Assembly (NCBI GenBank): GCA_003996215.1
Contig: QJPP01001842.1
Coordinates: forward strand, 124,001-188,000
DNA: 64,000 nucleotides
DNA from: Jaltomata sinuosa
Lineage: Eukaryota; Streptophyta; Magnoliopsida; Solanales; Solanaceae
Reading direction: 5' to 3'
A program made the translations under genes and the position numbers. Within the stretch, counting starts at the first letter, position 1; each line of letters starts with the position of its first letter. Shown piece by piece: positions 56,942 to 64,000 of the stretch. The notes beneath the pieces are model-generated. The model was not told the origin of the DNA. It did not search any database and saw nothing but the letters and a program-made list of their open reading frames with translations.

Positions 56942-59123
56942 TGTCACGATCCAAATGGATCGTGATTGGCACCCACACTAATCCTTCGATGGGAGAATCA
57001 AATAATTCAAAATCCTTAACTCTAAGACTTAACCAATTTAAAAGGAGATAGATAAAACTTCACTGAAGTCATAAATAAATCAAGGTTTATATAAAATATA
57101 AAAGAAGGTAGTCTAAAATGTAATATTCACTAAAAATAATAAGATATGCGAGTTCCATTATCCGAAAGAAGGACATTAACTTGTGAAGGATCTATGACAG
57201 CCTGAGAAGTAGTGCTCACCCTTGGATCTGGTGTCAGTCTCTCTACTCTATTTGAGGTCACATCTCAACCTCTTAAATATGGTCTGCACTCAACAAAAAA
57301 AGAGCACATGGTAGTATTAATAAAATACACTATGTACTGATAGGTATCATAGGCCGACCCAAAAATATAACATGAAATAAATAAAACATATATCAAGTGA
57401 CAGAACGTCAAAACTTAGCATATAAGCAACCAACAGATAATCTTTCAAGTCAATTCAATAGAAAGCCATTCAAGTTCAGAAGTCATGGAATTACACCACA
57501 AAAGGGTAAAAGAGTAATCACACTCAGCAACTATCTCACTTATCACTATATCCATCAAACTCTGCTCATAAATCCTATATTCCTAGTCTCACCTCAGTTC
57601 TCAGCCAACTCATCATAATAAGCAGTGTAATAATATAAATAAAGTAAAAGAGTGTACATACATGTTATGAGACTTATTTCTACCAACTAGCCATGACATG
57701 CAGGAGACCCTAGGTTCATATCGGTGTAATATCTGCTTCATATCAAATGTATCAACAACATTTATATAGATAGGTTCTCAGACCCGTATTCTCATAAAGA
57801 TACACAGTGCCTAAGACACTATTCATACTTAGCCATTTCATCTTACCTATCACTTTCTATTCATTTAGCCTATTCATACAAGCACAACAAAAAAAACATA
57901 TACAATACAAACATGTCCAAATACCAATCACAGGTTATACAATTTTACTACAAACATGAAATAAGGTGAGTCTTAACTCCAATTCAAACCATAAGCTACC
58001 TCGAGTAAAGATACAATACCCGCAAGCTAGTTCACCACTGCCTTGTCCTTTCTTAGCTCTTCCTAATGCACAAGGTCTAGAAAGAGCAATAATATAAGAG
58101 TAATTAGCCATTTACCCTTCATTTCAGGTTTTGGGAATCAATCCAATCATTCTACCCGCTAAACGACACTTCTAACGTTCCTCAAGGGTTAATTAACTAC
58201 TAAATAGACCCATTATATATGTAGGATCAAGAACTCAAGGTTTCTAATCAAGTACATAACTTTTCCACCATTTTTAAGCCTAAAGGTTTCACCTTTATGG
58301 AATTCAAGATTCTCCACTAGCCTTAAACATGTTAAGAACTAATAATTTAGTGCTAGAACTCATAAAAAGATAATTTAGAATAAATTCTAGGTGATTTTAC
58401 ACCCACCCATAGGGTTCTTTCTCAAGTTCATGCTTCTAGGGCTTAATTTCAAGAAATTCACCATTAATTCTTCTCCCCAAGGTCTAAGGAAGATAATTAA
58501 TCAATAAATTAAGGGTTCTATGGATTACTTACCTCAAATGATGGAGTTTCCCTTAGTTTTCTTGGAGAAACCACTTTTGAGATCTCTAGAACCATGTTGA
58601 GTTATGAGGGAAAATGACTTAGAAAATTGCAGGTATACTGCCGCGTAATCTCTTCATGATGGATTGCTCTCCATCATGATGGATCATCGTGATGAGGATA
58701 GCTCATCGGATGGATCATCGTGATGAGGATAGCTCATCGGATGGATCATCATGATAAGACGTCCTTCCATCACGACGAGGGAAATTTCCAAAATGTCACT
58801 TTCTCGCTCTCAAACCCCTATTTCGTAACACACTTTATTCTATAGACACCACAAATTATTCCTAATGCAGGAACTATCATATTCAGAGTTCTATGACTCT
58901 GATTCTTGTCCCCAAACTTTCTATTGGATTTTATGGCAATTGGCTATCCAAAAATAGATACCACACTACCACTCAACAATAAACAAAACACGAATTACAC
59001 CTAAGGCACAAAACACTATCTTTTAGTCTGAGCTCACCCTAGCCCAAGATTTTCAATTCTCACCTAAGGACTTTTCTAGCTAGGTTCTTATGCCTTAATT
59101 AAGTGAAACGACAGAACATGTCA
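56942..59123 (-). repeat. Element F 3' LTR
   Basis: Starts TGTCACGATCC at 56942, the usual inverted end of Solanaceae chromovirus LTRs, and ends near 59123 (ATGTCA, decayed). The CCATCATGATGG palindrome at 58671-58682 begins a cluster that includes a 31 bp tandem duplication (58681-58742). The right edge is approximate. Confidence 0.68.
58681..58742. repeat. 31 bp tandem duplication in element F LTR
   Basis: Two identical units starting GGATCATCGTGATGAGGATA at 58681 and 58712, with a partial third (GGATCATCATGAT) at 58743. The unit contains CATCGTGATG palindromes. Confidence 0.9.
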
Positions 59124-59128
59124 TTATA

Positions 59129-59756
59129 TTAGATACCAATTAAATAATTGTTCATCCCCGAACAACAATAAGGAGAAAAACAGGGAAAAATAAAGGTTAC
59201 CTGATTCAGTGAACAAGTGGGAATACTTATCTCGCATGTCTGCCTCGATCTCCAAGTGGCTTCCTTAATAGGATGGTTCTTCCACTGGACCTTCACAGAT
59301 GCAATTTCCTTGGTTCTCAATTTCCTAATATTTCGATCAAGGATAGCAATGGCCTCTTCTTCATAAAAGAGGTTCTCATCTAACAAGACTGAATCCCAAT
59401 GAATAATATAATTACTATCACCATGGTACTTCTTAAGCATTGACACAAGGAATACCGGATGAACTCCCAACAAAATAGGTGGTAAAACCAACCTATAAGC
59501 CACTGGCCCCACCTTCTGAAGAATTTTGAAGGGCCCAATGTATCTCATACTTAACTTTCCTCGCTTTCCAAATCGCATGACACCCTTCATGGGTGAGACT
59601 TTGAGCAAAACTTTGGTCACCTTCCATGAAGTGCATGTCTCTAACTTTCCTGTCTGCATACTCTTTCTGTCTACTTTGAGCGGCTAAAAGTTTCCCTTGG
59701 ATAAACTTCACCCTTTCCATAGAGTCCATTTCCAAGTCTGTACCCAAAGATTTCAC
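59129..59756 (-). pseudogene. Element F integrase C-terminus and chromodomain
   Basis: FIQGKLLAAQSRQKEYADRK, a frameshift, then KVSPMKGVMRFGKRGKLSMR (the GPY/F-like module) and YIGPFKILQKVGPVAYRLVL, GVHPVFLVSMLKK. The chromodomain follows: AIAILDRNIRKLRTKEIASV, KVQWKNHPIKEATW. It is broken by one frameshift near 59600. Confidence 0.88.
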
Positions 59757-60400
59757 TTCACATGAATCAAACTAACCAATTGGAAATCTATACCTCCTCC
59801 CATACAATGATTTGAACGGTGCTATATCTATGTTGGAGTGGTAACTGTTGCAAACTCCACCAGCACTAGATATTGATCCTAATGTCCTCTGAATTCCATC
59901 ACACATACACAAAGCATGTCCTCTAACATCTGATCATACGCTCAGACTACCCGTCAGTCTGAGGGTGAAAGGTTGTACTTAGGTCCAATCTTGTCCCCAA
60001 TTCTTCATGAAACTTCTGCCAGAAATTGGAGGTGAACTGGATGCCCCTATTGGAAATAATAGAGAGAGGCACCCTATGCAATCAAACAATCTCATTTAGA
60101 TAAATCTTGGCTAGCTTGGCTACATTATAAGTCACATGCAAAGGGATAAAGTGTGCAGATTTTGTCAACCTGTCAACAATGATCCAAATTGAATCGTACT
60201 TCCCTAAGGTCTTTGGGAGACCAACCACAAAATCCATGGCTACTCTATAATTTTTATTCCGGAATAGGCATCCTCTGAAGTGTACCGCCAGGTTTGTGTG
60301 CTGGAAGTTTTGGCACTTAGACACGTAGTCCACTATATACTTCTTTATTCCACCTTACGAGTAATGTTGCTTCAGGTCTCGATACATCTTTGTCACACCA
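59757..60400 (-). pseudogene. Element F integrase core
   Basis: MDYVSKCQNFQHTNLA is the end of the zinc-finger region. AMDFVVGLPKTLGKYDSIWI and VDRLTKSAHFIPLHVTYNVA carry the first catalytic aspartate. The remaining core is in broken frames to 59757 (minus-strand FTSNFWQKFHEE-like and HPQTDG-type sequence near 59945-59965). Confidence 0.82.
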
Positions 60401-61250
60401 GGATGTATGGAATACTTGGATTTGTGAGGCTCTGCAAGAATGGTTGGAATCAACTCCTCAACATGGGGCAGACAAACTCACCTTTTGATCCTTAGAACAT
60501 CTTCATCATCAATGATGGCCTCCTTGGCCTCACCCCGCAACACCTTGACACAAATCCTGCTCAATTTTACATCATCAACCTGCTTACCTTTGATCTGCTC
60601 GAGGAAAGAGGACCTTGCCTCTACACATGCTAGTAATCCATCCCTTTCAAAAGCTTCCAACCTCATGAGGCTATTAGCCAGATCCTGAATATCCCTAGCC
60701 AACAATCATCTAGTAACGTTCAGGTAGGCTAAGCTACCCATAGTTTCAGTCTTCCTGCTAAGCATATCAATTACCATATTATCCTTACCTGCATGGTACA
60801 AGATAGTGATATCATAGTCCTTAAGAATTTCAATCCACCTCTGCTGCCTCAGGTTCATATCGGACCCCATACAAATAATGCCTCCAAATCTTGAGAGCAA
60901 ATATCACGACAACCAACTATAAGTCATGAGTAGGGTAGTTCTTCTCATGCACTTTTAGTTGTCTTGAAGCATAAGAAATGTCATTCCGATCATGCATCAA
61001 CAAAACACCTAAACCAGACCGTCAGGCATCACAATAAATAATAAAGTCTTTACCTTCAACCGACAAGGCTAGGATGAGAGCTGTGGTCAGTAAGGTCTTG
61101 AGCTTTTGGAACCTCCCTTCACACTCTTCTGATCAAACAAATGGCATATATTTCTGAGTCAGGTGAGTCAGGTGAGTAGCAATGGATGCAAAGTCCTTAA
61201 AAAAAGAGCGATAGTAGCTAGCCAAGCCCACAAAACTACAGACTTCCATC
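60401..61250 (-). pseudogene. Element F RNase H and linker
   Basis: ILKDYDITILYHAGKDNMVI with DMLSRK (60900-60750) is the end of RNase H and its linker; QEMYRDLKQHY-type sequence lies at 60350-60390. To the right, decayed frames at 60900-61130 contain the HEKNYPTHDL-type and LMHDRNDIS-type RNase H blocks. Confidence 0.75.
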
Positions 61251-61735
61251 ACCGAAGTGGGCCTAGCCCAATTCTTAACTGCTTCTATTTTTTATGGGTC
61301 TACCATCACCCCACTTTCGAAACCACATGCCCTTGGAAAGACAAAGAAGATAGCCAAAACTCACACTTTGAAAATTTAGCATACAATATCTTGTCTTTCA
61401 GCAGTCCCAACACAATTCTAAGATGATCCTCGTGCTCCTTATTATCTTTAGAGTATACCAGAATATCATCAATAAAGACTATAATGAAGGAGTCAAGATA
61501 GGGCTTGAATACTTCATTCATCAAACCCACGAAAGCATCTGGGGTGTTGGTCAGCCCGAACGACATTACCAGAAACTCATTGTGCCCGTATCGGGTCCAA
61601 AATGCTGTCTTAGGAATATCTGAAGGCCAGATTTTTAGCTAATAGTAACCAGGACTTAAGTCAATCTTAAAAAATGATAAAGCCCCTTGTAACTGATCAA
61701 ACTAGTCAATAATGCAAGGGAGAGTGTGCTGGTTA
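61251..61735 (-). pseudogene. Element F reverse transcriptase, truncated
   Basis: From the truncation at 61735: NQHTLPCIID, a stop, FDQLQGALSFFKIDLSPGYY (stop), LKIWPSDIPKTAFWTRYGHN, EFLVMSFGLTNTPDAFVGLM, the intact catalytic VFIDDILVYSKDNKEH, and FSKCEFWLSSLSFQGHVVSK. The fingers are missing. Confidence 0.9.
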
Positions 61736-63871
61736 TGTCAAGCCTCGAGGCTACTCCCTCAACGCAACACAGTTTTCAGTGTCACAAGTGACCCCAAGCT
61801 TACCCATGACATGGCATATCTATATAATTTCAAGTCAAAAACATATACTGTGGGAAAGTTAGAAAACACTTTAATATCTGAAGTGGGAAAAGCCCAAAAC
61901 ATGTTTGAACATAACATATATAAAGAGTATAGTGATGACTAAAAATAACACTAACAACTTAAGCTGAATCTAGTCTATGTCTAAAAGCCTCTAACTGATA
62001 TGAGTTGCTGGGACATGCTCCCAGCTAACTCTAATAATCTAAAACTGAAAAGTAAAGACTGAAAAGTAAAGCATGTCTATCATCCTCGAACTATGAGGAC
62101 TCACCAATGAAGCTGCTAAGTACAGACTGGAAGTCAAACTAAGCACGGTTTGGATGCTGAGCGCCTAGACCTACATCATAAAAGGATGTAGCAGAAAAGT
62201 ATGCGTCAGTACTTTGAATGTACTAAGCATGCAGGATATGGGCTAAGCTGAATAATATAATAACTGAACATGGAAATATATATATATATAATGAAGCATA
62301 AACTAAAAGCTAATTTGGATACAATGACCAAGTACTAACATACATATAATATGCTGAACTGAATACTGAAAGAGATACTGAGCACATGGTCAATACAATA
62401 TGAATCTGACTGTGGGAGATACTATTAACCAACATACCCCAAGCTGAGCTAACTGTGGGGCCAACCTGTAACCCTGGATGGAAGGGTGTTCATACCTTTA
62501 CAAGGGTACAAATAAGTCTGACATGGATCCACTAAACTGATATCCATAAGGGACAAAAGTGACCAGCCTAATCTGACAGCTGACCCTTTTCTGACCTACG
62601 GTGGCGCCATAGTTTTGGTACTTGGAGACTGCTACTAAAGGTCTCAGCCTAATCTGACAGCTAAGTCGTTACCCTCTTGTCCACTCGGTACTAATTCTAA
62701 TCCCAACTGTATATTAAGCAATAAAAATGCAAGCTGAGATGTCAGATAACTCAAATACTGATAATCGTCTGAGAATGCCATATACAAATACTGAAAGATA
62801 TGCATTCGAATTCTGAAGCATGATTGTCTGTCTAAGCTGCCTAGCAAGCATAATTTATGAAATACTGAAATTGACACAAGCTAGGGTTTCTAAGTTCTAT
62901 ACATGAAACTTAACTAATTTTCCATGAAATGTGTAATTAATACCATGAAAACTATAGAAACTAAATTACAATGAATCCCTAAGATTTAGGAACCCTAGGT
63001 CTGAATATAGCATGGAGAAACTGAAGAAAATGATTGAATTCTAGGGACCTAATGGGTGAAAGAAACCCACTAGTGAAATCCCATATACCTAGTGAAGAAA
63101 CTACGGAGAAATCCTTTGGATTTTGGGGTGAACTTGAAGAAGACCTGTGCTTGTTCTTGAGAGAAAACTGTTGCCTCTTTTGTTTCTTTTCTTTCTAAGT
63201 CTGATTATTTTAGGATAATAGATGTTTTAGGTAGTTTTTTACTAATAAACTAGGCTTAGAATAGTCAAAACACCATAGCTTAGGCATTAAAAGAGGTGAG
63301 AAAAGTTAGGAATGCCCCTAGAAAATTTAAAGAAAAACTGCTAAAATTTGTGACTCAGGTTCCATGGATGGGTTCTATGGCTCGTGGAAGCTTCCACGGC
63401 TCATGGAACTATGTTGTGGTTCCTGGTCCTGAAAATTGAGCTACTAGAATGGATTCCACAAGTGTGGTCCATGACTCATAGAAACTTCCACGGGTCGTGG
63501 ATCCTACTCATGGATCCTGGCTAGTTGTTGACCCTAGGGTCTGGTTCCACGAGACCATTCCAAGACTTATGGACTATTACACGGGTCGTGGAACTAATTC
63601 GTGGTTCTTACAGGAAATGTCAGGCCTCAGGTCTGAGTTCCACAAACCTGGTTCACAACTCGTAGATCATTTCACAGTCCGTAGAACAAGTTTGTGGTTC
63701 TCAGAAGAAATCTTCAAGCTTCTGATTTAATTCTACGGGTCTAGTCCACGACTCGTGGAAACTTTCATGGGTCGTGGAACCGACTCGTGATTTTGGTTGA
63801 AAGTTGGAAACATTATTTTTTCTTCTAAATTTTTGAGCTAAGTCTGCGCTTGGAAGTTATGGGGTGTTACA
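61736..63871 (-). repeat. Element G 3' LTR, inserted in element F RT
   Basis: 2136 bp, TGTCAAGCC...TGTTACA. The 62400-62640 block is homologous to 19440-19680 of the element C LTR, so G and C are one family. The palindrome cluster at 63360-63800 includes the perfect TCCACGACTCGTGGA (63745-63759). A short TA run lies near 62275-62293. The predicted target duplication is GGTTA (61731-61735), with its partner outside the window. Confidence 0.87.
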
Positions 63872-64000
63872 ATATCTTCCCATTGGGGTCATTCATCCTC
63901 GAATGAAGACTAAAAAAGCTGAGTTTGGAGGAAAAGAGCTGCAATCCCTACCAAACAAGTACTAAAAACTGATATCTAATTGAACTTAGTCCCATGAGTA
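63872..64000 (-). mobile_element. Element G internal region start (PPT side)
   Basis: ATATCTTCCCATTGGGGTCA after the LTR is a decayed inverse of the PPT of element C. The next 80 bases match the corresponding start of the C interior (CCTCGAATGAAGACTAA). The element continues beyond the window. Confidence 0.8.

Larger units (their letters stand above)
59124..61735 (-). mobile_element. Element F: truncated chromovirus interior
   Basis: The minus strand carries, from right to left, RT (cut at 61735), RNase H, integrase and chromodomain, then the 3' LTR at 56942-59123. gag, protease, PBS and 5' LTR are missing from this side because the LTR of element G is inserted in the RT gene. If G was a simple insertion, the rest lies beyond the window. 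Confidence 0.85.

Noticed and set aside
57397..57618. 73-codon ORF in the element F LTR
   Set aside because: Within an LTR and without family resemblance.

Overview
This is nuclear plant DNA that is almost wholly transposon-derived, most likely from a Solanaceae species (potato, tomato, eggplant, pepper or tobacco group). The family call is an inference. It rests on the retrotransposon families, an Au-type SINE 3' half, a hAT-like repeat with a CAGGGGCGGA-type end, and a REM-type B3 gene. No housekeeping gene was found. The only cellular coding region is a B3-domain locus.

Layout. 1-32 kb is a nest of LTR retrotransposons. Element D (+, Ty3/gypsy, tRNA-Asp primed) is the oldest host: its 3' end is at 21068-21981 and its LTR at 21982-22701 plus 31979-32631. 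Element C (-, non-autonomous, initiator-Met PBS) lies in D. Element A (-, Athila-like Ty3/gypsy, 1519-14990) sits inside the left LTR of C. A 2.3 kb piece of organellar DNA (6082-8364) sits inside the integrase gene of A. Element B (+, Tekay/Del-like chromovirus, 22702-31973) sits inside the LTR of D. All coding regions carry stops and frameshifts.

32.6-41.1 kb: the D LTR ends against a near-full-length complement of tRNA-Asp, which is followed by a second primer-binding site and an LTR of the same superfamily in opposite orientation. Two such minus-strand LTRs lie directly end to end. The second one, together with a third LTR at 39136-41101, brackets a degenerate non-autonomous element (E) carrying a gag-like plant transposon ORF.

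42.1-50.5 kb: a large inverted duplication of a two-domain B3 gene. The plus-strand arm is a pseudogene. The minus-strand arm keeps an open, spliceable frame of three exons, plus a possible first exon. The 3.2 kb spacer holds a third B3 fragment, gypsy and LINE fragments, a SINE piece and a GC-rich repeat.

50.5-56.9 kb: AT-rich intergenic DNA with a CACTA-type transposon end. 56.9-64 kb: a third chromovirus (F, -), broken in its reverse transcriptase by the LTR of element G, which is the same family as C and runs out of the window.

The two signals I rate highest are the tRNA-Asp copy held between head-to-head LTRs (32638-32729), and clusters of family-specific short palindromes at the U3-side position of the LTRs of six different families.
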